Shown here: piece by piece, positions 8,940-19,053 of the stretch
Position numbering within the stretch: position 1 is the first letter of the stretch
Layout of the letters: every line of letters begins with the position of its first letter
DNA from: Ancylostoma caninum
Taxonomy: Eukaryota > Nematoda > Chromadorea > Rhabditida > Ancylostomatidae
Reading direction: 5' to 3'
NCBI GenBank assembly: GCA_037903475.1
Contig: JBAJFG010000004.1
Location: 1,054,001 to 1,118,000, forward strand
Length of the DNA stretch: 64,000 bases
The notes under the pieces: model-generated
Databases searched by the model: none
What the model was told of the DNA's origin: nothing
Seen by the model: only the letters and a program-made list of their open reading frames with translations
Program-made: the position numbers and the translations under genes

Positions 8940-11900
8940 TTGTATCCTGCACATCTATCCGACCAAAAGCCCTGCATTCAAGTGACTGGGAGGTACAAGG
9001 GAGGCGGTTCGGAGTCGCCTCCAACAAATAAGCTCCATCGTCCACTCCCGGGAAGCCCGGCTAACTTCCCGGTGAAATCACACTCCAGCCTCCCACGGGG
9101 GAATCGAGCCCAGCAAGCTATCTCCTGTGGGCTTAAAATTCTTCAAGCTCGACACAGCAATAATAGAGAGTGTTCCCCTGATCTCGGAAGAGTCACTGGT
9201 ACGGCAGCGCCAGTGAGGACGAGGTCCGAGGGGTTATCTAGGCTGCCTAAAACCAGAAGGACTATGATGACGGTCTGTACCTTCAACGCACGCACGCTTG
9301 CATCGGAAGCTTCCATCGAGGATTTGATGATGCAAGCCAGGAAGATCAGGTACGACGTCATCGGACTGACCGAGACGAGGAGACACCGACCACTGAATGC
9401 CACCTTCGACACTGGAGAAGAGCTGTTCCTTGGAACCTGCGACAGTAGAGGAGTTGGTGGAGTCGGTGTCCTCGTCAACACGAACTTGGTCATGAACATC
9501 GACTCATTCGAACAGCTAACAACCCGAATCGGACGTTTGCGGTTGAGAAGATGTGGATCAATACCGGCCTTGACAATCTTCGTCGCCTACGCTCCAACAT
9601 CCAGCTACGACGAAGAGGATATTGAGGCCTTCTATATGGACTTGGAGAAGTTCTACAGGGAAGACCACACATTCTACAAGATCATCGTTGGCGATTTCAA
9701 CGCCAAGATTGGTCCTAGGAGAACGCCTGAGGAACTTCACATCGGTACCCACGGCCTGCAGTGGAACGAACAGGGAGAGAGGCTGTCTGAGTTCATCATG
9801 ACGACGAAGACCATCCATGGTAACTCTCAATTTCAGAAGCCAACCTCCCTACGCTGGACGTGGGAGTCACCCGGTGGAGAGTACCATAATGAAATTGACC
9901 ACATCATCGTCAATCGAAGGTTCTGCCTGACCGACGTCGGTGTTGTACCAAAGTTCTACACCGGATCCGACCATCGCCTCCTTCGTGCAAGATTCTTCTT
10001 TTCACGCAAAGGAGAGAAAGCCGTGAAGTTTAAGAGAAGGAGTCCCAAACCCGTCATCAATTGGGATCTTTTCACTACGCTAGCCGGCTTTTGGGAAGAT
10101 GCGGTTGTCGACAACATCGACGAAGAGTACGATCGGCTTGTACAGCATCTCCGCGACAGCGCGAAGAGTGCTGAGGGTTTGAGAGTCACCAAGAGACGAT
10201 TGTCTTACGAGACCCTGGAGCTCATACGCCAGCGTGGAGCCGCGAGAGCCGCAGGCAACTACCAGCTAACGTCCGAGCTCGCAAAACGGTGCAGAGAAGC
10301 GATAAAAGAAGACCTCAAGGAGAGACGAGCAGCAGTGTTGGCTGAAGCCGCAGAGGCAGGGAAAAGCATTCGCTGCGTCCGCCGAGACTTCGCCAATCGC
10401 AAGACCAAGATGTCCGCCCTCCGGCGCCCGGACGGAACAATTTCTTCATCAAGACGGGCAATGGAGAAGGTCATCTACGACTTCTACTCGGATCTCTTCG
10501 ATAGCCACGTCCACCTCCCTCAATGTCACCTTAGGGAGGACGGGTATGTTGTCCCATCGGTTCTCCCTTCCGAAATCCGACATGCCATCAAGTCGGTGAA
10601 GAATCGTACAGCACCGGGCCCCGACAGGATTCGACCGGAACATCTGAAGAACCTACCGCCAATTCTCATTACCACCTTGGCTAGGCTTTTCACGCGGTAC
10701 CTGTCGGAGTGCAAGGTACCTAACCAGTGGAAGACCAGCAGGACCGTGTTGCTGTACAAGAAGGGAGACCCGCAGGATATTGGCAATTATCGCCCCATCT
10801 GCCTACTGTCCGTCGTCTACAAGCTTTTCACGCGAGTGATCCTCAATAGGATCGAAAGGACGCTAGACGAGGGACAGCCGTGCGAGCAAGCAGGGTTTCG
10901 AAAAGGATTCAGTACGATCGACCACATACACACCGTCACTAGACTCATCGAAGTATCGCGAGAGTATAAGATGCCCCTCTGTCTCACGTTCATCGATTTG
11001 AAGAAAGCCTTCGACTCTGTTGAGACGGAAGCGGTGTTGGAAGCCCTGGGCAACCAGGGCATACCTACTCAATACATCAAGGTATTTCGTGAGCTCTACA
11101 GCAACTTCACGACCAGGATTTCTCCATTCTACGACGACATCATCATCGACGTCAAGAGAGGGGTTCGGCAAGGCGATACCGTGTCGCCAAAACTATTCAG
11201 CGCCACTCTTGAAGACGTCATGCGGAAACTGGAATGGGATAGCATGGGAGTGCAAGTTGATGGCCGGCGACTTAGTCATCTTCGCTTCGCTGACGACATC
11301 GTTCTTATAACACCAACCATCAGCGAAGCGGAACAGATGCTGGCCGACTTCGAGGACGCGTGTGGAAAGGTTGGTCTCCAGCTGAATCTGACGAAGACGA
11401 TGTTCATGAAGAACGGATGGGTCCCGGATGCCCCATTCTCGCTCAACGGAACGACCATATCCGAATGCTCCAGCTACGTATACCTAGGTCGGGAAGTCAA
11501 TATGATGAACGACCTCGCTCCAGAGCTGGGCAGGAGGAAACGAGCGGCTTGGGGAGCTTACAAGAGCATCGAGGACGTAGTGAAGAAGACGAAGAACACC
11601 AGGCTCCGTGCCCACCTCTTCAACACAACCGTTCTCCCTGCTTTGACCTACGCCTCAGAAACCTGGGCGTTGCGCAAGCAGGATGAGAATGCGGTTAGCG
11701 TCGTCGAACGCTCCATCGAGAGGGTGATGCTAGGAATAACCCGCCTCACGCAAGTGAGGGCTGGAATACGGAGCTCCACCCTCCGTCAACAATCGAAGAT
11801 CAGGGACGCTGCCGCTTACGCCAAGTTGAGTAAGGTTAGGTGGGCCGGGCACGTGATGCGTTTTAACGACAACCGTTGGACAAGAGCCGTCAGCGACTGG

Positions 11901-12107
11901 ACTCCACGGGACGTTAAGCGCACGACAGGAAGACCACCGACCCGATGGTCAGACTTCTTCACGAAGTCCTTCAAGGATAGATACGATGCTCTCCGTGTCC
12001 CTCGAACGGACAGAATCCACTGGACAACTCTGGCTCGCGAGAGGGACAAATGGAAGGATTGCTGGCGCCCGCTCGGTATACCCGAAGATCAACGGGAGTC
12101 AAGGTGA
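8940..12107 (+). CDS. RTE endonuclease-reverse transcriptase, intact
   Basis: The frame encodes 1055 residues without a break. An apurinic-type endonuclease starts near residue 109 (MMTVCTFNARTL), with TETRR, YAPTS, GDFNAKIG, a long EIDHIIVNRR block and SDHRLLRA as its conserved catalytic and binding motifs. The reverse transcriptase follows at about residues 535-830, with TAPGPDRI, LYKKGDPQDIGNYRPI, FIDLKKAFDSV (motif A), RGVRQGDTVSPKLF (motif B) and FADDIVLI (catalytic Asp pair). The C-terminus has the WAGHVMR and GRPPTRWSDFF motifs typical of RTE proteins. The enzyme nicks DNA and copies its own RNA at the nick. The ATG at 9264 directly before the endonuclease is an alternative start; the upstream 108 codons are proline- and arginine-rich and may be leader. 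Confidence 0.9.
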   Translation: MYPAHLSDQKPCIQVTGRYKGGGSESPPTNKLHRPLPGSPANFPVKSHSSLPRGNRAQQAISCGLKILQARHSNNRECSPDLGRVTGTAAPVRTRSEGLSRLPKTRRTMMTVCTFNARTLASEASIEDLMMQARKIRYDVIGLTETRRHRPLNATFDTGEELFLGTCDSRGVGGVGVLVNTNLVMNIDSFEQLTTRIGRLRLRRCGSIPALTIFVAYAPTSSYDEEDIEAFYMDLEKFYREDHTFYKIIVGDFNAKIGPRRTPEELHIGTHGLQWNEQGERLSEFIMTTKTIHGNSQFQKPTSLRWTWESPGGEYHNEIDHIIVNRRFCLTDVGVVPKFYTGSDHRLLRARFFFSRKGEKAVKFKRRSPKPVINWDLFTTLAGFWEDAVVDNIDEEYDRLVQHLRDSAKSAEGLRVTKRRLSYETLELIRQRGAARAAGNYQLTSELAKRCREAIKEDLKERRAAVLAEAAEAGKSIRCVRRDFANRKTKMSALRRPDGTISSSRRAMEKVIYDFYSDLFDSHVHLPQCHLREDGYVVPSVLPSEIRHAIKSVKNRTAPGPDRIRPEHLKNLPPILITTLARLFTRYLSECKVPNQWKTSRTVLLYKKGDPQDIGNYRPICLLSVVYKLFTRVILNRIERTLDEGQPCEQAGFRKGFSTIDHIHTVTRLIEVSREYKMPLCLTFIDLKKAFDSVETEAVLEALGNQGIPTQYIKVFRELYSNFTTRISPFYDDIIIDVKRGVRQGDTVSPKLFSATLEDVMRKLEWDSMGVQVDGRRLSHLRFADDIVLITPTISEAEQMLADFEDACGKVGLQLNLTKTMFMKNGWVPDAPFSLNGTTISECSSYVYLGREVNMMNDLAPELGRRKRAAWGAYKSIEDVVKKTKNTRLRAHLFNTTVLPALTYASETWALRKQDENAVSVVERSIERVMLGITRLTQVRAGIRSSTLRQQSKIRDAAAYAKLSKVRWAGHVMRFNDNRWTRAVSDWTPRDVKRTTGRPPTRWSDFFTKSFKDRYDALRVPRTDRIHWTTLARERDKWKDCWRPLGIPEDQRESR

Positions 12108-12163
12108 TCAAGGTGATGGAGTTCCGTCAGCATAGTTGATTTGCGATTTTTCAATGAGAACAA

Positions 12164-13120
12164 TCTTACTTCTTATTAATTGGCAGTTCATGTGTGTGTG
12201 CGTGTGTGCACGAGAACCAGCCATCAAAAATGGAAAATACCTGTACCATCGTGTCCAGCGCGTCGAGTTATGTATGAAAATGTGGTAAATTTTGATTTTT
12301 ACCTTGATCTACAGGAGTTTCGGGCCACTTTTGTCACGTTCAGACATGTTAATGGCCAACAGCTGTTTTGATCACGGTCGGAATGAATGAGATAGGCTTT
12401 TGATTACAGGACCGTATAAAAGGAAAGAGAAGGGTAGGACACCTCTATAACGAAGAGGAGGAACCAGGCGAACGAGGGATGACACGGATGAGGGTTACGC
12501 CTTAGGATAGTGTTAGAGGTGGGCTGGCGGTGTGATAAGGATGCCCGGCGTCCAAAAGCGGGGAAACGCTAGGAGTCGGGTTCAACGGCGTGACAAGGGT
12601 GCGTCGGCGTCCAAAAGCGGGGAAACGCCTGGAGTCGGGTCCAACGGCGTGATAAGGGTGCGCCGGCGTCCAAAAGCGGGGAAACGCTAGGAGTCGGGTC
12701 CAACGGCGTGATAAGGGTGCGCCGGCGTCCAAAAGCGGGGAAACGCCTGGAGTCGGGTCCAACGGCGTGATAAGGATGCGCCGGCGTCCAAAAGCGGGGA
12801 AACGCCTAGAGTCGTGTCCAACGGCGTGATATGGGTGCGCCGGCGTCTAAAAGTGGGGAAACGCTTGGAGTCAGGTCCAACTGTGTGATAAGGGTGCACC
12901 GGCGTCTAAAAGTAGGGAAACGCTGTTGCCAGAAATTGTTGGAAAGGAGCTGTCCATAGTGGGTCAGTGGTTCCATGCACTGCGATAAAGAATTCTTCTC
13001 TGTGGATAGTGTCTGTTCATCCACCTGCACCGATCTTATCTGAGGACAATGAAAATATGCGAGCGAAGCGAGCACGAAAAGAAGCCTGAGAGTCCGGCGT
13101 GAGCCGGACGATCAGGCTGG
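12164..13120 (+). mobile_element. Non-autonomous Helitron, copy 1, with 59-bp minisatellite
   Basis: The element starts TC after an A and ends CTGG before a T, matching the Helitron rule (5' TC, 3' CTRR, insertion between A and T). Eleven bases before the 3' end is a 7-bp GC hairpin GTCCGGC-GTGA-GCCGGAC. Near the 5' end are a TG-rich microsatellite and a conserved ATTAATTGGCA block shared with copies 2 and 3. The body holds seven units of a 59-bp minisatellite (12541-12925). No RepHel gene is present, so movement would need a helper. Copy 3 (48830-50070, minus) is nearly identical apart from unit number. Confidence 0.75.
12541..12925 (+). repeat. 59-bp minisatellite, about 7 units
   Basis: Units start ggcgtccaaaagcgggg and recur at 59-bp spacing (about 12549, 12608, 12667, 12726, 12785, 12844 and 12903). 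Two variants, cgcctggag and cgctaggag, tend to alternate. The units towards the 3' side are more diverged. Minus-strand open frames across it are by-products of a unit that lacks stops. Confidence 0.9.
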
Positions 13121-13394
13121 TCCTATATAATCATAGAGCATCAGGCAAACAGAAACATGTTTTTCCGTCTTATATCTAGCGATTACGTAAGGAAAAGTGT
13201 ACTTCTCAAATGCAAGGCAGGCTTGGTTATTGAGCGGTGCTCTCAATGAAGCGAATAACTACTCGGTTGAAAAAGGACTCAGTCACTACGATGCCGAATT
13301 GGCCTGACGAAAAATGCACGGACACGCCAGCTCGACTTGAGGTATTTCTATGACTCCGTTCTATGCACAGAGCCATCACTAAATGCTTTAGGGA

Positions 13395-13562
13395 ATGGTT
13401 AGTATAAAACGAAGAAAGCGGCGCGTCATCAATATAGCACGAAAATTTCACGCAGTTCTTGATAAAGGAATTCTCAAGCTGTTCACAAGGAAGAAGGCCC
13501 AAGTTGCTCCAAATCCCGAATTTCAGATTGATCTTGCCAAGGTTCGATTACAAGTAATGTAA
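13395..13562 (+). CDS. Small basic ORF or exon, unknown
   Basis: A 55-codon frame from ATG 13395 to TAA 13560-13562 encodes a basic N-terminus (VSIKRRKRRVINIARKF) followed by ILKLFTRKKAQVAPNPEF. An acceptor-like gctttag lies just upstream, and AAG|GTTCGA near 13540 could be a donor, so it may be an internal exon. Nothing recognisable matches it. The opposite strand also has an open frame (13227-13502). Confidence 0.25.
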   Translation: MVSIKRRKRRVINIARKFHAVLDKGILKLFTRKKAQVAPNPEFQIDLAKVRLQVM

Positions 13563-13605
13563 ATCGTATAAAAACCTGTAGCCACCAGGAATCTCTGGGA
13601 GGCAG

Positions 13606-13792
13606 TAGGGCAATTTATGCTACATGTGTGCCTTTGATGCGCGTGCGTCTATACGATGAAGCATAGAGCCAGTCGCATTGCTGACACAGCTAACTTTATG
13701 AGCACGTCAGATGCTTTACGCACGCTTTCACGGACTCAAGGCAGCCGCGCATTCTTTTCATTGACTCACGCACCTAGTATAAATTGCCCCTA
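13606..13792. mobile_element. 187-bp MITE (family G) flanked by TA
   Basis: The termini are inverted repeats of about 17 bp, TAGGGCAATTTATGCTA on the left and its near complement on the right. The interior has the phrase gatgcgcgtgcgtcta. Half of a second copy with the same phrase lies at 45193-45245. The TA ends suggest a Tc1/mariner-type target. No coding capacity. Confidence 0.6.
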
Positions 13793-14285
13793 AAGGCAAC
13801 ACCCAGGGAAAATTTAGTGTTCGAGGATTTGATCGTTTTGGATACTCAGCAGTTGTCTTGACGATTCTGCGAAAGTTGCACAGTCGTAGACCTCAGCATT
13901 CTCAGAGTATAAAAAGATTAGATGCGTGCCGGCGTTTTAACAGGATGAGCTGTAGCATGAAATGTATACATAGCTACATTTATAGTGCATCGGAGTCCGA
14001 TCCGGTCGGATAACAAAAGATACGTATTGATCCTCGTTATCCGAAGATCGATACGTATCGTCTGGTGATGAGTCGCGGATCTGAAGGTCCGCCGCGGGCC
14101 CGCTGCGTCCACCAAGCGCCGGCGCCGAACGTGAATACGCGTTCGCGAATATTTTTGGATGAGTTTTGGTAAGCATCCACTTATCTAGGTCTACAGTAGG
14201 AACAGTTCTGCGCCCAGATTGAGCTGCATTCCTAGGTTTGAGGCATGCAAACAAGTTCGTCGCCTCCGAACACAGCCTTGCTAAC
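13793..14285. other. No gene recognised
   Basis: Minus-strand frames at 13918-14254 overlap each other in different frames and have no recognisable domain. The segment contains ttatccgaagatcgatacgt-like near-palindromes but nothing I can classify. Confidence 0.35.
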
Positions 14286-15030
14286 CTCAGACAATTTCGG
14301 GGGCAAATCCCATTCCGAATGAGGAGTGGGCGAGGGTCGGAGCAAGCGTTTTAGGTTTTCTGCCCAAAAAGTAGCCGCGCTTAAGCCGCTGTAGAGCCGC
14401 TAAAAACGAAGCTTCATTTCCTATCCGCCCGATTACTTTCCGTGTTCAGGCCGCCATGAACCCGCAAACATTCCGGCGCTACTGCTCCTAATTCAGCGCA
14501 CTAAGCAACATTCTCCACGTTTACCTGTCAATTGGAAGCCTACACCGTGACAACCTCTAGAAACTTGGTCACTGCATGCACAGCTCCACACGGAAGAGCC
14601 TCGAGTTCGAAGCCATTGTGGATCCAAAGTGATGCACGGAGCATAAAAGCAACACTACTATGCAAATCCTCATCAGAAATACGAAAAGATGGCTGTTTGC
14701 AAGGTCCGTATATGTTTTCTTAGTGCTAGCTTTCTTCTGTTACTGAGTGGATTCGAACCAACTCAAACAATAATACAGGACGACCCGACGACGATTACTC
14801 GGTGACCGACGCGTTATCCTCGGGTCGCCCTATTATCGACGTCGGCTCGCACTGTGGATGTTGTCGGCTCACCCGCACTTCAAAGTTATTAACTGACAAT
14901 TAAAGTTAAAATCAACCTCACCTGCTCGTACATGCTCGTGGCAGCTTGGAGACAAGGAGATTTCAACATTAGAATACGAGAAGGAAAATGCAAACCTTTT
15001 GATCCCCCTCAATGCTTTATCGCAGCCTTT

Positions 15031-15115
15031 CCAGCCCCCAGGGTTCGAACCTTTCTACACACCGAATTCTGTGTTGTAAATCCGCTTTCTTATCCAATCG
15101 GCCATTCATGTCGAC
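15031..15115 (-). ncRNA. tRNA-derived sequence inside E2
   Basis: This is the minus-strand counterpart of 8337-8420, with the A-box-like block at about 15091-15106 and the intact B-box GGTTCGAACCC at about 15041-15053. Keeping both internal promoter boxes could allow RNA polymerase III recognition, but the cloverleaf is degenerate. Confidence 0.4.
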
Positions 15116-15249
15116 ACACCTCTTCCTTCTGATCTCAACCATGTTCACGTCAGCACTCCTCTGGCCAACATCGGGATTGTGGAGGTCTGCTCTGCGAGAT
15201 GTTGTTGGGATCGATGTGTTACCGGTCGACCGCAATCCAATGTGAACGC

Positions 15250-16205
15250 TTTACTAACGTAGCGAGAAATTCGAGAGCAATAGTCCATCTTCTTGGCAGT
15301 TCAAACTTTCAACACTTTGTACCTGCTCGTTAACTATACGTGCAGTGGGGCCATCCCACACCATACTCTGAAGTTCATTTGCGACCCATTTGGCGAGGTT
15401 TGTTTAGCAACCTAGGAAACGGGTTTGCAAACGAGCCCGGCAGACGAACGAATGTCTTGCCAAACATGATGTCCCGCCAAATGGGTCGCCATGCAAACCT
15501 TGCCAAATAGGTCGCCACACAAATCTTGCCAAATAGGTCGCCATGCAAAAAATGCGCTTCAATATCGTACGTGAGATTTCGCCACGTACTCCCATTTCCT
15601 CTCATTGTCAGGAGAGGCCTCCAAAATTATCACAATGCCCGAGCTTTTCACATTTAATGGATCAGACCCAGGAAGTAGTTTGGGCAAAAAACCTCCTCAA
15701 GCAGTTCAACCGATGACATGCATCGATTCGGTGCACAAAGGCACGAAATACGTGGAACTCGCCGCGGTGTTCAGCCTCCTGCGCACTGTCTGCGCAGAAC
15801 GGCGAAGACTACGGAGATATCCTCATGCAAAAATCAGGCTGTGATTCTGCCTAGCGGTGACCTCGGACTGACACCGCCACCCTCCTGACGTACGACTCCC
15901 TTTGGAAATGCGTACCTCAAACTTGTGTAATTGAACCGCCAGGAAAAAGGGTTGTCAACATTTGTCAATATTCTCCCGCAATTTATATTGCCAAACACCC
16001 GAAAAATAGGTCGCCAACATCTTCTCTTACCATTTGTCTTGCTAAACACCAGGAGAATAGGTCGTCAACATATTCTCTCGCATTTTGTCTTGCCAAACAG
16101 ACTCTAGACCCATTCTCCCGGAAAATGTCTTGCCAAACACATTCTCTCACCAAATCGGTCGCCAATGGACTTCAGAGTAAGACCACTTGAGGATGGGTAC
16201 AGTGA
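15250..16205. other. No gene recognised; repetitive ggtcgcca motifs
   Basis: From about 15380 to 16170 the phrases ttgccaaac, aaataggtcgcca and close variants recur in both orientations. This looks like the subterminal repeat region of a further DNA transposon; a possible pair is 15380-15560 and 15990-16175. Frames here are shadows of these repeats. No element ends could be fixed. Confidence 0.4.
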
Positions 16206-17131
16206 TCATAGTTAATATTAATTGGCATTTTAGGCATTTTATGTGCGTGTGTGTGTACGTGTGTGTGCAAGAGAACCAGCCACTGTCGTCAAAAACTACC
16301 GACTCCATCGTGTTCAGCGCATCAAGTTATGTACAAAAAAGTTGCAATTTTTGATTTTTACTTTGATTTAAAGGTGTTTCGGACCACGTTTGTCATGTAT
16401 AGTCATGTTAGTGGCTTTGTTGTTTTCAACACGGTCGGAATGAGTGAGATATGCCTATGATTACATGACCGTATAAAAGGAAAGAGACGGGCAGGTCAGT
16501 TTTATAACGAAGAGGAGGAACCAGGCGGGCGAGGGATGACATGTATGGATGTTGCGCCAGCACAGATGGTGGAGAAGATGATATGGAAAGAGCCTAGGGC
16601 TATGTCAGAGGTGCGTCGGCGCTCGGTAGTTGCCGTTGAGGAGAGCACAGCAGCGAGAGTGATGCGCCGGCGCTGCATAGGTGGGGGAAACGGGTCCAAC
16701 GCTGTGACAGGGATGCGCCGGCGTTCACAAAAGTGGGGGTCGGGTCCAACGGTGTGATAAGGGTGCGCCGGCGACCAAAAGTAGGGAAACGCCTGGAGTC
16801 GGGTCCAACGGTGTGATGAGGGTGCGCCGGCGTCCAAAAGTAGGGAAACGCCTGGAGTCGGGTCCAACGGTGTGATAAGGGTGCGCCGGCGTCCAAAAAT
16901 GGGAGAACGTCCAAAAATGGGAAAACGCCTGGAGTCGGGTCCAACGGTGTGATGAGGGTGCGCTGGCGTCCAAAAGTGAGGAAACGCCTGGAGTCGGGTC
17001 CAACGGTGTGATAAGAGTGCGCCGGCGTCGAAAGTGTGGAAGATGTCATCTGCACCTGCGAGTAGTATGCCAGCGCTCAGTAGAGGGGAAAACACTCGTA
17101 TGCGAGGCGAGCGAAGCGACGATTAGTCTGG
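16206..17131 (+). mobile_element. Non-autonomous Helitron, copy 2, diverged
   Basis: It starts TC after A and ends GATTAGTCTGG before T, the same rule as copies 1 and 3. The ATTAATTGGCA block sits at the same distance from the 5' end as in copy 1, and the TG-rich run, the agagaaccagcca block and the cgtataaaaggaaagaga block are in the same order. The 59-bp minisatellite occupies about 16740-17035 with around five units, some rearranged. The terminal hairpin is eroded. The sequence is clearly older than copies 1 and 3. Confidence 0.65.
16740..17035 (+). repeat. 59-bp minisatellite, about 5 diverged units
   Basis: Units start gcgtccaaaagtagggaaa and end aaggtgtgataagggtg-like sequence. One unit is partly duplicated (ccaaaaatgggagaacgt). 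It belongs to the same family as the arrays at 12.5 and 49.0 kb. Confidence 0.8.
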
Positions 17132-17268
17132 TGTGAAAAAAAATGTAAAAAATGTACGGATACGAAATACGAAATGTACGGGTACACAGGCAATCAGAGA
17201 ACTGAGAAAAACATGATGCGGCACAGCGAGTGGGCACGAAGCACTGAAGTTTCCTACGGCTTCATTGA

Positions 17269-17689
17269 AGGCAGCACTCACGGAAACTTTTAGGTTGAAG
17301 ATTTCGCGGCACATCGGGGTTTTAGGGACGATGAACTCATTGACAACGATGAAGAAGCGTGAGACACGCAAAAAACACAGAAAATGATGGCGGTATTTCA
17401 TGTGTGTTCACAGCGCGGACGAGTGTTCCGTGATGGGTCCCGCCACGGAATCCTGCAAATGGCACGAATTTCATAAACATGCCCCCGCTGAACCACATGC
17501 GCACACCCTGTCAACTGCGTTAGTTGGCGCGACGGCACCCTAATGTCCAGAGCGGCAGATATGTCCACGGCAGTATCTTCGCATGTAAGCGGCCATTCAA
17601 GGTGTTCAACTTACTGTTACGATTGTTCAGCGGCCGGCTACATGGTAAGCGACTCATTTCAGAAGTGAAAATTTCCGTGAATGCTGCCT
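17269..17689 (-). mobile_element. TTAA-flanked MITE, family A, copy 1
   Basis: This is a 421-bp element with inverted termini AGGCAGCACTCACGGAAA. The right flank is TTAA (17690-17693) and the left flank ttga is one change from TTAA. It is inverted relative to copies at 29825-30246 and 52514-52935. No coding capacity. Its right TTAA is shared with the next MITE, B1. TTAA targets are characteristic of piggyBac-type transposases, so a piggyBac-driven MITE is the best inference. Confidence 0.75.
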
Positions 17690-17693
17690 TTAA

Positions 17694-18155
17694 AGGCAGC
17701 AGGAGCTGAAATCTTCGACTCTCAGCTGAGCTGTGGGTGATGAAGTACAGACTCAGCACATCATAAATGTGAAACGAACACAGGCAATGATGGCTTACCT
17801 GCAGAGAAAATGGAACATTCGTCACGAACACCCCTGGCCGTGTTCGCGCACGGACGAGTTTTCCCCGGCGCAAAAGCCATTGTGGTGCGTGGGTTGGCGC
17901 AAATGGAAAACGAAATGCATTCAATTCACAGGGTTTCATGGCGGACTCTGCCAAAACCACGCGCCGCAATGGCTTTCGCGCCGGGGAAAACTCGTCCGCG
18001 CACGAACACGGCCGGGCGTGTTCGCGACGAATGTTCCATTTTCTCTGCAGGTAAGCCATCATTGTCTGTGTTCGTTTCACATTTATGATGTGCTGAGTCT
18101 GTACTTCACCACCCGCAGCTCAGCTCAGAGACGAGAATTTCAGCTCCTGCTGCCT
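17694..18155 (+). mobile_element. TTAA-flanked foldback MITE, family B, copy 1
   Basis: The 462-bp element begins AGGCAGCAGGAGCTGAAAT and ends with the inverted form. Its two halves are complementary along almost their whole length (about 220 bp each), so the RNA or single strand would fold into one long hairpin. It abuts A1 with a single shared TTAA; the right flank is tcaa. A second copy lies at 40917-41402. Confidence 0.75.
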
Positions 18156-19053
18156 TCAAGGGTCAATTTCATTCTTTTTTGATTTTTTGGGTGTTTAGAA
18201 GTTCAGGTCACAACAAGCATGATTTTTGTTCAAATTTCGGGAGCAACGAAGAATTTATTTGCTGGATACTTTTCGTTCAGGAGAATTCGATTGGTTCTTC
18301 TCCTTAAAAGCCACTTTTTGAAAACCTCCAGAAAACAGCTGCAAACAAGTTTTTTTTCTTAGTCGTCCGAATTCCTTGCCAATCTGCTACAAGAATGGAA
18401 GGGCTCAGAAATATTTGAAAACTCCAAATATCAAGGAATTATTAGCGAACGAGTCCAGAAGATACTCTCACGCAGCTTTGCGACGCATTGGTACGAATAT
18501 CTCTTTTCCTAATGCGTCAATGAAGTTGTTTTTATATGCCTTAGATTGTTCAAGACTGAACCTCGGCCAGTCCCGCCGATTTGGCCGTCGGGTCGCACGG
18601 TGTTGTTGCCTGAGAAGCTGACCATTTTTCATGAATGATTGAGAGTCCGCTGCTCTATCCACTAGACCATCAATGCTGCTGATCTCTTCCATCCCGGTGT
18701 TACCTTCATCCTTTATACGTCCGTACCATCACCGACCAACCATTCCGACCGGGCCAGTTCTTCACTGAGCAGAAATGTGTAGTGGTTCAGGCCGCTTTTT
18801 GAAGATATTTGCCTGCGGTCAGTGGCCGCTAATAGCGGGCCGATGCCCGACACTTTTCACATTGCGGGCCGAATCCCGACGGTCGTGCATCGGCCCTAAT
18901 GGGCTAGCCGACGATTCGCCCGACAGTGCTTTTGGCCCGCAATTACGTGGTTTCACCCGCTGTTTGCCCGCAATTGGTCCTCATTCAAATGTTTTGTCGG
19001 GGATTCGCCTGCGGTTGGAACGAGATTTGCCCCCGACATTGTCTGAGACGCAG

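Larger units (their letters stand above)
8702..12115 (+). mobile_element. Full-length RTE-clade LINE (RTE1)
   Basis: The element is flanked by a perfect 10-bp direct repeat, atggagttcc, at 8692-8701 and 12116-12125. It contains one uninterrupted long frame, and its 3' end is a short caaggtgat repeat rather than a poly(A) tail, as is typical of RTE elements. Its 5' end carries a header also found in the minus-strand copy RTE2. The insertion lies one base beyond the TA that flanks E1. The intact frame and clean target duplication indicate a young, possibly still mobile copy. Confidence 0.88.
14762..18614 (-). mobile_element. TIR element E2, inverted relative of E1, expanded by insertions
   Basis: The left end (14762) matches the right end of E1 in inverted orientation, including gacccgacgacgatta. 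The right end (18614) matches the left end of E1, including cgacccgacggccaaatcg. About 14850-15120 is an inverted copy of 8330-8600. The element is therefore an inverted copy of E1 enlarged from about 1.3 to 3.9 kb, with Helitron copy 2 (16206-17131) and MITEs A1 and B1 (17269-18155) inside. It has no target duplication that I can confirm. Confidence 0.5.
14286..19047. mobile_element. Outer TIR element E3 enclosing nested elements
   Basis: The left end (14286) reads CTCAGACAAT...CGGGGGCAAATC and the right end (19047) is its inverted counterpart, CTCAGACAATGTCGGGGGC on the minus strand. Inside the right end, GCCCGCAAT and related CCCGAC motifs recur in both orientations (18835-19040), as in other members of this family. 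The distance of 4.76 kb is explained by nested insertions: E2, Helitron copy 2 and two TTAA MITEs. No clear target duplication was found, so an alternative is two separate fragments. Confidence 0.45.

Noticed and set aside
9143..12049. Many frames of 60-118 codons on the minus strand and in other plus frames
   Set aside because: They are shadows of the intact RTE reading frame, which explains the codon pattern.
18640..18690. tRNA-like A-box on the minus strand (tggtctagtggatagagcag)
   Set aside because: The D-arm region looks good, but the anticodon stem does not pair and there is no T-arm or B-box, so it is at most a small tRNA fragment.
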